Positions 9,089 to 16,040 of a DNA stretch of 64,000 nucleotides are shown piece by piece (position 1 is the first letter of the stretch; each line of letters starts with the position of its first letter). A model generated the notes under the pieces. That model was given only the letters and a program-made list of their open reading frames with translations. It had not been told where the DNA came from and did not search any database. A program made the position numbers and the translations under genes. Origin of the DNA: Clostridia bacterium (GTDB lineage: Bacteria; Bacillota; Clostridia; Lachnospirales; Lachnospiraceae); contig QKJQ01000027.1 of NCBI GenBank assembly GCA_003249225.1, forward strand, positions 62,001 through 126,000, written 5' to 3'.

Positions 9089-9229
9089 TTACTTGTTTTC
9101 ACAGCTCTGATTTCCAACCGTACAAGAGGTTTTACATGCTGACTGGCAGGAAGTTTGGCATTCACCGCATCCGCCTTTTTTCATAGAATTTTTTAAATTT
9201 CTTGTGTTTAATGTTTTAATGTGTTTCAT
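9089..9229 (-). CDS. scfA: SCIFF ribosomally synthesised peptide precursor (six cysteines in about forty-five residues)
   Basis: This 46-residue peptide begins MKHIKTLNTRNLKNSMKKGG and has a C-terminal core with six cysteines in the order CGEC, CQSAC, C, C. It is the substrate of the maturase encoded just downstream, which crosslinks a cysteine to a nearby threonine in characterised homologues. The leader and core match the SCIFF family, which is nearly universal in Clostridia and whose role is unknown. ATG at 9227-9229 is preceded by ATAGGAGATAG. A good promoter lies upstream at 9297-9324. Confidence 0.95.
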   Translation of the reverse strand: MKHIKTLNTRNLKNSMKKGGCGECQTSCQSACKTSCTVGNQSCENK

Positions 9230-9296
9230 GATTCTATCTCCTATTCATCATAGTTTCTTTATGACCGGCTTTTCGCGCTGTTAATCATTCGCGACC

Positions 9297-9324
9297 ATTA
9301 TACCATAATCTATTGAAATATCAA
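9297..9324 (-). promoter_or_regulatory. Sigma-A promoter of the scfA operon
   Basis: Reading on the minus strand, TTGATA (9319-9324) and TATAAT (9297-9302) are 16 bases apart. It drives scfA-scfB and possibly secDF-recJ. The 322-base gap 9230-9551 holds only this and the divergent degV promoter. Confidence 0.65.
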
Positions 9325-9395
9325 AGTCTTTTTTTATTTCAAAAGAAGGACGACCTTTTTATGGAAAATATGCGTTATAAGTTTTGTCTTTTTAC

Positions 9396-9424
9396 TTGAA
9401 ACTCCCCTTGCGGTATGCTATAAT
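9396..9424 (+). promoter_or_regulatory. Sigma-A promoter of the degV-family gene
   Basis: TTGAAA at 9396-9401 and TATAAT at 9419-9424 are 17 bases apart, with a TG one base before the -10 element. The leader that follows can fold into a small stem between TGTAGTT and AACTACA (about 9431-9466). Confidence 0.75.
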
Positions 9425-9551
9425 CCGTTTTGTAGTTTAGAAAACCACATCGTAAGGTAACTACAATTTTACTTGAGATTTCTATTAATATTGCTATCGT
9501 TACACTACGAATGAATGCTAAAACATACAAACAGGTAAGGAGATAATAGCC

Positions 9552-10415
9552 ATGCGCGATTTTGTCATATCAACAGAAACAACCGCTGATTTACCAGACA
9601 GTTATATTGAAGAACATCATATTCTTTTACATCGTTTATATTACTCTGTCGATGATAATGTTTACGGAGTTGAAAATACACTTCCCTATCATGATTTTTA
9701 TGAAAAAATGAGAAAAGGAGCCATGACATCAACTATGGCATCCAACCCAGATCTGATTGAAAAATCATACAAAAAGATTTTGGAAGAAGGAAAAGATATT
9801 CTTCATATAAGTTTTTCATCTGCATTAAGCTGCAGTTACAACAACGCTTCAGTGACAGCAAGAGAAATGCTTGAATCAAACCCGGATGCAAAGATCATCG
9901 TACTTGATTCTCTCTGTGCTTCTCTTGGTCAGGGTCTTTTGGTTCATACTGCTGTTACAATGAAAGAAGAAGGCAAATCAATTGATGAGATCGCAGAATG
10001 GGTCGAAGCACATAAATTGAATCTTTGTCATCAGTTTACGGTTGATGATCTTAATTATCTGCACCGTGGTGGAAGAATAAAAAAATCGGTAGCCGTTCTA
10101 GGTACTCTGATTAATGTGAAACCAATTCTTCATGTTGATAACGAAGGCCGTCTTGTTCCTCTTATCAATGTCAGAGGCAGAAAAAAATCACTTATCGCAC
10201 TTGTTGATAACATGGAAAAAACTATGGGGAACTTTAAAAACGATACGATTTTTATAAGCCATGGAGATGCACCGGAAGATGCTGAATTTGTTAAGAACCT
10301 TATAATTGAACGATTTGGTTCAAAGAACTTTCTGATTGATTTTGTCAGCCCAACCATTGGTTCACACAGTGGTCCGGGGACCATTGCTCTCTTCTATTAT
10401 GGAGAGACCAGATAG
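9552..10415 (+). CDS. DegV family fatty-acid-binding protein
   Basis: This is a 287-residue DegV protein. Members bind a fatty acid and the FakB branch presents it to the FakA kinase; whether this paralogue does so cannot be told. Typical signatures are the N-terminal ISTETTADLP, MTSTMASNPD, ISFSSALSCSYNNA (the carboxylate-binding loop), LDSLCASLGQG and LNYLHRGGRIKKSVAVLGTLINVKPIL. The C-terminal SPTIGSHSGPGTIALFYYG is also typical. The start ATG follows AAGGAG. The gene is monocistronic, with its own promoter and terminator. Confidence 0.93.
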   Translation: MRDFVISTETTADLPDSYIEEHHILLHRLYYSVDDNVYGVENTLPYHDFYEKMRKGAMTSTMASNPDLIEKSYKKILEEGKDILHISFSSALSCSYNNASVTAREMLESNPDAKIIVLDSLCASLGQGLLVHTAVTMKEEGKSIDEIAEWVEAHKLNLCHQFTVDDLNYLHRGGRIKKSVAVLGTLINVKPILHVDNEGRLVPLINVRGRKKSLIALVDNMEKTMGNFKNDTIFISHGDAPEDAEFVKNLIIERFGSKNFLIDFVSPTIGSHSGPGTIALFYYGETR

Positions 10416-10447
10416 TTCAATAAATAAACAGGTAAGCGAACTAATTT

Positions 10448-10488
10448 TATGCCCTCTATTACCATTTCAAGCGGTAATGAGGGCATTT
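10448..10488 (+). terminator. Terminator of the degV-family gene
   Basis: TGCCCTC-ATTACC and GGTAATGAGGGCA arms (10450-10463 and 10472-10484) are followed by TTTT. Confidence 0.8.
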
Positions 10489-10559
10489 TGCATGTATTAT
10501 ATTAGCTCACTATTAATTCATTCATATCATTTCCTATAACAGATAAACTATAGTTTTTC

Positions 10560-10688
10560 TTATAAAAGCAGCGTGTAGAATTTAAGATAAAGAATAGCTA
10601 CTATTCCAACAACTGCCAAAAATAAAAAAAGGAAGTTCCAAACTGTGTGTTTAACTTTTCTCTTATGAATTATTATACGTTTTTTCAT
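10560..10688 (-). CDS. Small single-span membrane protein (42 residues), unknown function
   Basis: The frame encodes a very basic N-terminus (MKKRIIIHKRKVKHT) and then one hydrophobic segment of about 20 residues (NFLFLFLAVVGIVAILYL), ending in FYTLLL. Its ATG lies inside the last codons of the upstream ParA-like gene, overlapping by 26 bases in another frame, which suggests translational coupling. A purine-rich stretch rather than a strong Shine-Dalgarno precedes it. No family is recognised. The main alternative is a chance frame, but the charged-then-hydrophobic profile and coupling argue for a real gene. Confidence 0.5.
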   Translation of the reverse strand: MKKRIIIHKRKVKHTVWNFLFLFLAVVGIVAILYLKFYTLLL

Positions 10689-11520
10689 ACTTTTTTCTTT
10701 CTGCCTGATTTTGCACGTTTTTAATTTTTTCACTTAGCATTTCTGTTGTATTCTTAAGGTTTCTCATAAAATAATAATTCGTATCTGTTCTTTTGCATTT
10801 CATATTCTCAGCAATAAAGTCTCTTACGGTCCCATCCTTCATCGCAGCATTAAAATAAAAATTAAAAGGGACAACACTAATCAGCTCGGAGGGAATATCA
10901 TATTCTTTTTCTATTCTCTTTCGTATTGCAGGTGCATTCCTGTGATAAGCACTGATAATAAATACACATTTGTGTAGAATTGACATGTATTTCTTAAAAA
11001 AATCACTTATAATTTTCCATTCCTGCCGCAGACAAACAACAACAATGTCTGAGCAATCCAGGATGTCCTTTGTACTAATGTTCTGTTGGCTTTTTGTATC
11101 AATAAAGGTACAGTCGAACATAGAATTCATTTTTTTAAAGGTCTCGTTCATATTCTTTTGAAATTCAAGTTCAAAAACATCATCTGCATAAATTCTGCTT
11201 TGAGGTATATAATAAAGCCCATCATCAATAATTTCAACTGCACAGTTTCCCTGCACAGACTTATTCATTCTATGCATTGTATTCTTATAAAAGTTTGTTG
11301 TATCTCCATTCACGAAATAATTGCTCTCTTCTTTAAGAAATCGATCATATTCTCTCCCCAATAATGCATGACCAAGAAAATGATTATCATAGTGATTGGC
11401 AAGTATTACACTGGAATACTCAGATAATAAAGATAATGCAATACTTATTCCTACCGTATTGCTTGATACACCGCTCTGACCAAAATTGGACCAAAAAGCG
11501 ATCAGTGTTGTCTTTTTCAT
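10663..11520 (-). CDS. ParA/MinD-like protein with a degenerate P-loop
   Basis: The 285-residue protein looks like the deviant-Walker ATPases (ParA, MinD, CpaE-like). It has a P-loop-like stretch near residues 10-22, a FDCTFIDTKS strand like Walker B, and DCSDIVVVCLRQEWK followed by CVFIISAYHRNAP as in the later strands. Where family members have KGGxGKT(T), this one has QSGVSSNT, so both the signature lysine and the P-loop lysine are absent. ATP hydrolysis is therefore doubtful. Start ATG follows AAGGAG. It overlaps a small membrane-protein gene, suggesting a membrane-linked pair. The role is unknown. Confidence 0.6.
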   Translation of the reverse strand: MKKTTLIAFWSNFGQSGVSSNTVGISIALSLLSEYSSVILANHYDNHFLGHALLGREYDRFLKEESNYFVNGDTTNFYKNTMHRMNKSVQGNCAVEIIDDGLYYIPQSRIYADDVFELEFQKNMNETFKKMNSMFDCTFIDTKSQQNISTKDILDCSDIVVVCLRQEWKIISDFFKKYMSILHKCVFIISAYHRNAPAIRKRIEKEYDIPSELISVVPFNFYFNAAMKDGTVRDFIAENMKCKRTDTNYYFMRNLKNTTEMLSEKIKNVQNQAERKKYEKTYNNS

Positions 11521-11875
11521 TAATTATTCTCCTTTCATTCCCTCCACACGCATATAACAGGACATAAGTCCCGCTTAATTCCATTTTATAACAGTTGGAA
11601 TTGCTTGTAAAGTACATATTAAGGAAAATATATACCAATATTATCCATATATATCTATACAATTTGCACATATATTTTACAAAGTGAGCTATATGTTATT
11701 ATTTACCAGTTATTTTTGCCCATTAAAACTATATATTCTCAATAAAGCAAATGTTATCTTGCACTTCAAAAATCTTCCTTACCCTTATACATAAAGAACC
11801 AGAATGCAAAGCCTTACCGCAAAATGAATCAGGCATTTTACCAAGTATGGTAATAATGTCCGATTCATCCTGATC
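11521..11875. other. Gap between the ParA-like gene and the CYTH gene
   Basis: This 355-base A+T-rich stretch holds the ParA-like leader with its AAGGAG site and, at its left end in transcription terms, the CYTH terminator at 11821-11867. No convincing -35/-10 pair, repeat or coding frame was found in the remainder. Confidence 0.5.
11821..11867 (-). terminator. Terminator of the CYTH gene
   Basis: A long, nearly perfect stem joins ATGAATC-GGCA-TTACCA with TGGTAA-TGTCCGATTCAT around a short AGTA loop. On the minus strand it ends in CATTTT. Confidence 0.75.
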
Positions 11876-12379
11876 TTAAAAAAGATTCTTTCCCCATTCT
11901 TTCATAGATTCAACCGTTGACAGGTAACTATTCTTAAACCTTGGATCGAAGGTCACATCTTCGCCGAACCATTCGGGAACCTGAAAACGTTTTGAACTTT
12001 CTTCGCTGTCAAACTCAACTTCTGCAAATATGAGTCCTTCAAGTCTTCCTTTGAAAACATCTAATTCTACTGTTAGCTTGTCGTTCAGAGGTATCAGGTA
12101 TCTTGTTTTTTCAATGATATAGCCATCTATTTTTTCTTTAAGATGTAAATAGGCTTCTTCTGTTAATGGAACCTCCAACTCATTCGAATGTTTTGCTGAG
12201 ACCTCTTCCTCTAAAATAAATTCAGGTTTTGATTTATACGTAAGAATATAATCGGAATTACTTTTTCTGATTCTAATTACAGGCCCTTTGCAAAGATACC
12301 CCTGTTCAATTTCTTTCCTGTTATAGGAATTCAAGTCATTCGGTATATCACGTAAGATAAATTTTCTTTCTATTTCCAT
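11876..12379 (-). CDS. CYTH domain protein (triphosphate tunnel metalloenzyme)
   Basis: This 167-residue protein begins MEIERKFIL, the ExExK signature of CYTH enzymes, which bind triphosphate-containing substrates in a beta-barrel tunnel. Alternating charged strands follow: IRIRKSNSDYILTYKSK, ELEVPLT, IEKTRYLIP, LTVELDVFKGRLEGLIFAEVEF. The family includes inorganic triphosphatases, thiamine triphosphatases and class IV adenylate cyclases. Bacterial members of this size without a CHAD domain are most often triphosphatases, so the substrate stays open. Start follows AAAAGGAGA. It appears monocistronic. Confidence 0.88.
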   Translation of the reverse strand: MEIERKFILRDIPNDLNSYNRKEIEQGYLCKGPVIRIRKSNSDYILTYKSKPEFILEEEVSAKHSNELEVPLTEEAYLHLKEKIDGYIIEKTRYLIPLNDKLTVELDVFKGRLEGLIFAEVEFDSEESSKRFQVPEWFGEDVTFDPRFKNSYLSTVESMKEWGKNLF

Positions 12380-12502
12380 TCGTATCTCCTTTTCGCATGA
12401 TGATAAATTATATCATACTATGAACGCTTCTGCATTACAGGATTGCTAAATCGTAAACCTGATGATATGATTAACAAAACATCAAAAGGAAGGATGATTC
12501 CA

Positions 12503-13510
12503 ATGCTGCAAACTGTACTTTTTTATACAAAGGCCTCTCCGATCGATCAGCTGAACAGAATGCTGCAGAATGACCTTGTTGCTTTGTCAGAAGAACTGTC
12601 TTCACAGAATATATCCTTTTTTCAACTTGTTACTACTATGTCGCAAACAAAGAGGCAGGATATTGACACTGTTCCTGCCACCTCTGAGGCTCATAAATCT
12701 CAGGGCACCCAATTATATAATGCGTGCAAAGAAAGCCTTATGGATTATGTCAAACAGAATTCTACGCAATATCATTACTGTCTTCTGATAACTGATTCAA
12801 AAGAAATGATATCTGCCGCAAATTTACTGCAGATTCCCGTTGTGGGCTTAACCGATAATTTAGATAACATCGACACATTGCAAGGAACTTCCTATGTTGT
12901 CGAAAGCATGCATGACATAGATCCGCAATTTTTAAAAATCGCATTTCACCGTGCCAGAAAAGAACCGGTTACCATAGGTACTACGAACCGTTTGTACCTT
13001 CGTGAACTGACACTTGAGGATATCCCTACACTGTATACTATGTGCCAGTCCACAAAAATAAAAAGATTTGTTCACGATATGGAGCTCCCGTTGTCATCCG
13101 TTATTGAACTTCATGGCGCCTATATAAGAACGGTATATCAATTCTATGATTATGGTTTCTGGGGTATCTTTTTAAGAGAATCGAATCGACTTATCGGACG
13201 ATGTGGGCTGCAAAATATTATTATCGACAGCATGCCTGAAATCGAACTAGGTTATCTTCTGGATGAAACATACTGGGGATACGGGTATGCTAAAGAAAGC
13301 ATAGAACTTACACTTCACTATGCTTTTCATTATCTCTGCCTTCCCCGTGTTGTTGCAGTCATTGAACCTGAAAATACAAATTCTCTCAATACCGCTCAGT
13401 CAATCGGAATGAATTATGACCACGATATCCTTCGTGACAATAAAGTCTGCTTCCTTTATATACTCACCGTGGAAAGATTTATAAAAACCAACAACAAATC
13501 AATTTACTGA
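12503..13510 (+). CDS. GNAT-family N-acetyltransferase with an extra N-terminal domain
   Basis: The C-terminal half (about residues 155-330) is a RimJ/RimL-like GNAT domain. It has NRLYLRELTLEDIPTLYTMC, FWGIFLRESNRLIGRCGLQ, EIELGYLLDETYWGYGYAKES (acetyl-CoA-binding region), then AVIEPENTNSLNTAQSIGM. The first 150 residues are not a GNAT fold; their alternating hydrophobic strands end in VVGLTDNLDNIDTLQGTSYVVES and resemble a phosphatase or Rossmann-like remnant. AAGGAAGG eight bases before the ATG at 12503 supports this start over upstream in-frame codons. The 3' end overlaps the convergent DUF4130 gene by 7 bases. Confidence 0.8.
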   Translation: MLQTVLFYTKASPIDQLNRMLQNDLVALSEELSSQNISFFQLVTTMSQTKRQDIDTVPATSEAHKSQGTQLYNACKESLMDYVKQNSTQYHYCLLITDSKEMISAANLLQIPVVGLTDNLDNIDTLQGTSYVVESMHDIDPQFLKIAFHRARKEPVTIGTTNRLYLRELTLEDIPTLYTMCQSTKIKRFVHDMELPLSSVIELHGAYIRTVYQFYDYGFWGIFLRESNRLIGRCGLQNIIIDSMPEIELGYLLDETYWGYGYAKESIELTLHYAFHYLCLPRVVAVIEPENTNSLNTAQSIGMNYDHDILRDNKVCFLYILTVERFIKTNNKSIY

Positions 13511-14271
13511 AATTCTGTCATATGCTTTCTATAGTGAAGCCTGAGCATATTCCGCTGAAGCTTTTTATTCTCTCTTGCTTCTATTGAAATACTATTAAAA
13601 AATGCCTTCCACATCGATTGATATGCTGCTTCTTCCTCTGATACCCGCAAAAGTGTCTGTAACTGAAGCTTAGTAAAATATGTCATGAACCATCCATTCC
13701 CTGCTTCATGAATTGCTGCGCATTCCCGCATAATATCTATTATAATCAGATTCTCATCTGGAAAACGTTCAGCAAAATGAGGCATCAGAGCTTCCGTAAT
13801 ATTAGATTTTGGTTCGTATTTTGCATATAACAAATGGCTGTCTGCTTCTTCAAAACGTAAGAAGCCTTTAAAAAAATGTACTTCATTCTTTACATAACGA
13901 TTCATCTCAAAAATCTTCATTACTTCCGGTTGTCCCAGTTGATGAATCACATTTTTTCCTTTACGAAAAGCCAGAATAAGAAAACGGTATATTGCATCGG
14001 CTTTATCTGAAAAAAACGAAACCGCCGCGTGTGTCACCATGAGGAATGCTTCTTCCGATATCTTTTGCTTGATTGACCTTGCTACTTTAACAGCTTTCTC
14101 CTCATCAATGATTACTGTTATGTATTCCGCGAATAGTTCCAGATCATAACATTCATCTTCGGTTCCGATTATCTCAAGTCTCACATTATGATGTCCTGCA
14201 CCTGATGCCCAGGCATCATATATCCCTGAAAATATTGAATCGATTGTATCTTCACATCGATAGATCTTCAT
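13504..14271 (-). CDS. DUF4130 / TIGR03915-type protein, partner of the radical SAM DNA-repair protein
   Basis: This 255-residue protein belongs to the family that almost always lies next to a radical SAM protein annotated as putative DNA modification or repair. Typical segments are FSGIYDAWASGAGHHNVRLEI near the N-terminus, FLILAFRKGKNV and the C-terminal FHFKG-like KNEVHFFKGFLRFEE, then MPHFAERFPDENLIIIDIMREC and QRNMLRLHYRKHMTEF. In some bacteria the module is fused to a uracil-DNA-glycosylase-like domain. The ATG at 14271 follows AAAGGAG; an upstream TTG start overlaps that site and is less likely. It lies 35 bases after the radical SAM stop codon, in the same operon. Confidence 0.85.
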   Translation of the reverse strand: MKIYRCEDTIDSIFSGIYDAWASGAGHHNVRLEIIGTEDECYDLELFAEYITVIIDEEKAVKVARSIKQKISEEAFLMVTHAAVSFFSDKADAIYRFLILAFRKGKNVIHQLGQPEVMKIFEMNRYVKNEVHFFKGFLRFEEADSHLLYAKYEPKSNITEALMPHFAERFPDENLIIIDIMRECAAIHEAGNGWFMTYFTKLQLQTLLRVSEEEAAYQSMWKAFFNSISIEARENKKLQRNMLRLHYRKHMTEFQ

Positions 14272-14306
14272 AAAAATTTCAACTCCTTTCAAGAATCGTC
14301 TGATTC

Positions 14307-15875
14307 CTAAAACAAAGAAAGCTGCTGGTACTGCATACCGGCAGAAACAATCTGTCTTGCTTTGCTTTCTTCCACTCCAATCAGTTGTGAAGTGATAAAG
14401 CTTTCCTCCATACGGATCTGATACATCATCTTCCCGCTGCAGGTTATAAAATACATGGCCCGCTTCAGCACGACTCCCATCTTTTTTAGATCCGAATACT
14501 CCAGATTCGCTGTCTTTCTTGACTTTACAATTCTCTGTGCAGATTTTGGACCAATGCCTGGTACTCGCAGTAAGGTATAATAATCCGCTTTCGATATCTC
14601 AACAGGAAACATCTCAAGATGTCCGAGTGCCCAATTGCACTTGGGATCTACCAGCACATTGAAATCCGGTCTCTTTTCAGATAATAATTCATTCGCTGCA
14701 AAGCCATAAAATCGCAGCAAGAAATCAGCCTGGTAAAGCCTGTGTTCACGTAATAAAGGCGGTCCTCCCGGTATAACGGGAAGATTGCTGTCATCATTCA
14801 CCCTGACAAAGGCTGAGTAAAAGACTCTTTTCAGGTCGAACTTCTGGTACAATGCTTCTGCTACCGATATGATCTGAAAATCATTCTCTGCCGTTGCTCC
14901 AACAATCATCTGCGTACTCTGCCCCGCAGGCACAAAACCCCTTTTCGCAGCATCCTTCGGCTTCACAAGAAGTGAAGCAGGCTGTAACACCTGAAGCTCA
15001 TTTTGTTTGCTGCCCTCGGATGAAAAATAATACTCATTAAATCCTTTATCCCCTCGCTCTTTGTTACCAATGTCATTCCTTAGGTCCAGTCTGCCATACT
15101 CCTGTTCAAGCGTATCATACCCTGTACCGAGCCGTTCTTTTCTGTCTTTATCAACTGCTTCGATTCCACCGGAAAACTCTTTATAATTACCTTTTTTACG
15201 TTGGTTTGTATACCAGTATGCTCCTTTATTGCCACCAGTCATTCCAAGCATTGCATGACTCTGTGCGATGCCATCCTGAATCTGTCTGAGCGGTTGCAAT
15301 ATATTGGTTCTGCTCTTATGAGGAGCCAGCTGCTTCAATCCTTCCGCTGTCGGTAATTCCAGATTAACACTCATTCGATCCGCATACCATCCACACATCT
15401 CAATCAACGACGGATCAGCACCGGGAATGGCTTTGCAGTGAATGTATCCATTAAAATGATATTGCAGACGCAGCATCTGCAATGCCTTGCATATCTGTTC
15501 CATGGTCTCATTTGGCGAATGAAGGATACCGGAGCTTAAAAACAGTCCTTCTATATAATTCCTTCTATAAAATCCTATGGTAAGTTCGCATAACTCTTCC
15601 GGTGTAAAAGACGTCCTGACAATATCGTTGGAAGATCGATTGATGCAATACTTACAGTCATAAATACATTCATTTGTATATAGAATCTTCAGCAGGGAAA
15701 TACATCTTCCATCCGCAGAAAAGCTGTGACAGATTCCTCCTGCGACCGAATTGCCTATGGACCCACTTTTACCTTCTCTGTCCACACCGCTTGATGTACA
15801 AGCCACATCATATTTTGCAGCATCTGCAAGGATACTCAGCTTCTGTTCAATTGTCATTGATTCACAGACTCTCAT
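14307..15875 (-). CDS. Putative DNA modification/repair radical SAM protein (TIGR03916-type)
   Basis: This 522-residue radical SAM enzyme has its cluster motif at CIYDCKYCINR near residue 72. The helix-hairpin-helix LLRVPGIGPKSAQRIVKSRK near residue 435 is a DNA-binding motif. The family is always paired with the DUF4130 partner found here just downstream, and its chemistry is not established. Residues about 205-295 form an extra polar stretch rich in G, K, N and E, so the protein is about 100 residues longer than I would expect. Start ATG follows ATGAGG. Upstream is a promoter with two LexA-like boxes, indicating damage-induced expression. Confidence 0.88.
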   Translation of the reverse strand: MRVCESMTIEQKLSILADAAKYDVACTSSGVDREGKSGSIGNSVAGGICHSFSADGRCISLLKILYTNECIYDCKYCINRSSNDIVRTSFTPEELCELTIGFYRRNYIEGLFLSSGILHSPNETMEQICKALQMLRLQYHFNGYIHCKAIPGADPSLIEMCGWYADRMSVNLELPTAEGLKQLAPHKSRTNILQPLRQIQDGIAQSHAMLGMTGGNKGAYWYTNQRKKGNYKEFSGGIEAVDKDRKERLGTGYDTLEQEYGRLDLRNDIGNKERGDKGFNEYYFSSEGSKQNELQVLQPASLLVKPKDAAKRGFVPAGQSTQMIVGATAENDFQIISVAEALYQKFDLKRVFYSAFVRVNDDSNLPVIPGGPPLLREHRLYQADFLLRFYGFAANELLSEKRPDFNVLVDPKCNWALGHLEMFPVEISKADYYTLLRVPGIGPKSAQRIVKSRKTANLEYSDLKKMGVVLKRAMYFITCSGKMMYQIRMEESFITSQLIGVEESKARQIVSAGMQYQQLSLF

Positions 15876-15903
15876 TGACGTGCCTCATTTCATAATTTTA
15901 TAA

Positions 15904-15915
15904 GAACATATGTTT
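15904..15915. promoter_or_regulatory. LexA-like (SOS) box, downstream copy
   Basis: GAACATATGTTT differs from the Gram-positive GAAC-N4-GTTC consensus only in the last base. It would cover about +4 to +15 of the transcript from the promoter at 15926-15954. Confidence 0.6.
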
Positions 15916-15925
15916 GCTTATTGAT

Positions 15926-15954
15926 ATCATACCATGTTTTTGTTCGTTGTGCAA
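15926..15954 (-). promoter_or_regulatory. Sigma-A promoter of the radical SAM/DUF4130 operon
   Basis: On the minus strand, TTGCAC (15949-15954) and TATGAT (15926-15931) are exactly 17 bases apart. LexA-like boxes lie on both sides. Confidence 0.7.
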
Positions 15955-15963
15955 GCATAAACA

Positions 15964-15975
15964 AAACATTTGTTC
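15964..15975. promoter_or_regulatory. LexA-like (SOS) box, upstream copy
   Basis: On the minus strand this reads GAACAAATGTTT, the same GAAC-N4-GTTT form as the other box in opposite orientation. It lies 9 bases upstream of the -35 element. Confidence 0.55.
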
Positions 15976-15998
15976 TCCTGCTTTCCCTGTCAGAAAGT

Positions 15999-16039
15999 GA
16001 AAGACCGGAATGTCCTTTGCTATGACATTCCGGTCTTTC
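15999..16039 (-). terminator. Terminator of the hybrid histidine kinase gene
   Basis: The perfect 16-base arms GAAAGACCGGAATGTC and GACATTCCGGTCTTTC begin 2 bases after the stop codon. The T content after the stem is modest. Confidence 0.75.
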
Positions 16040-16040
16040 T

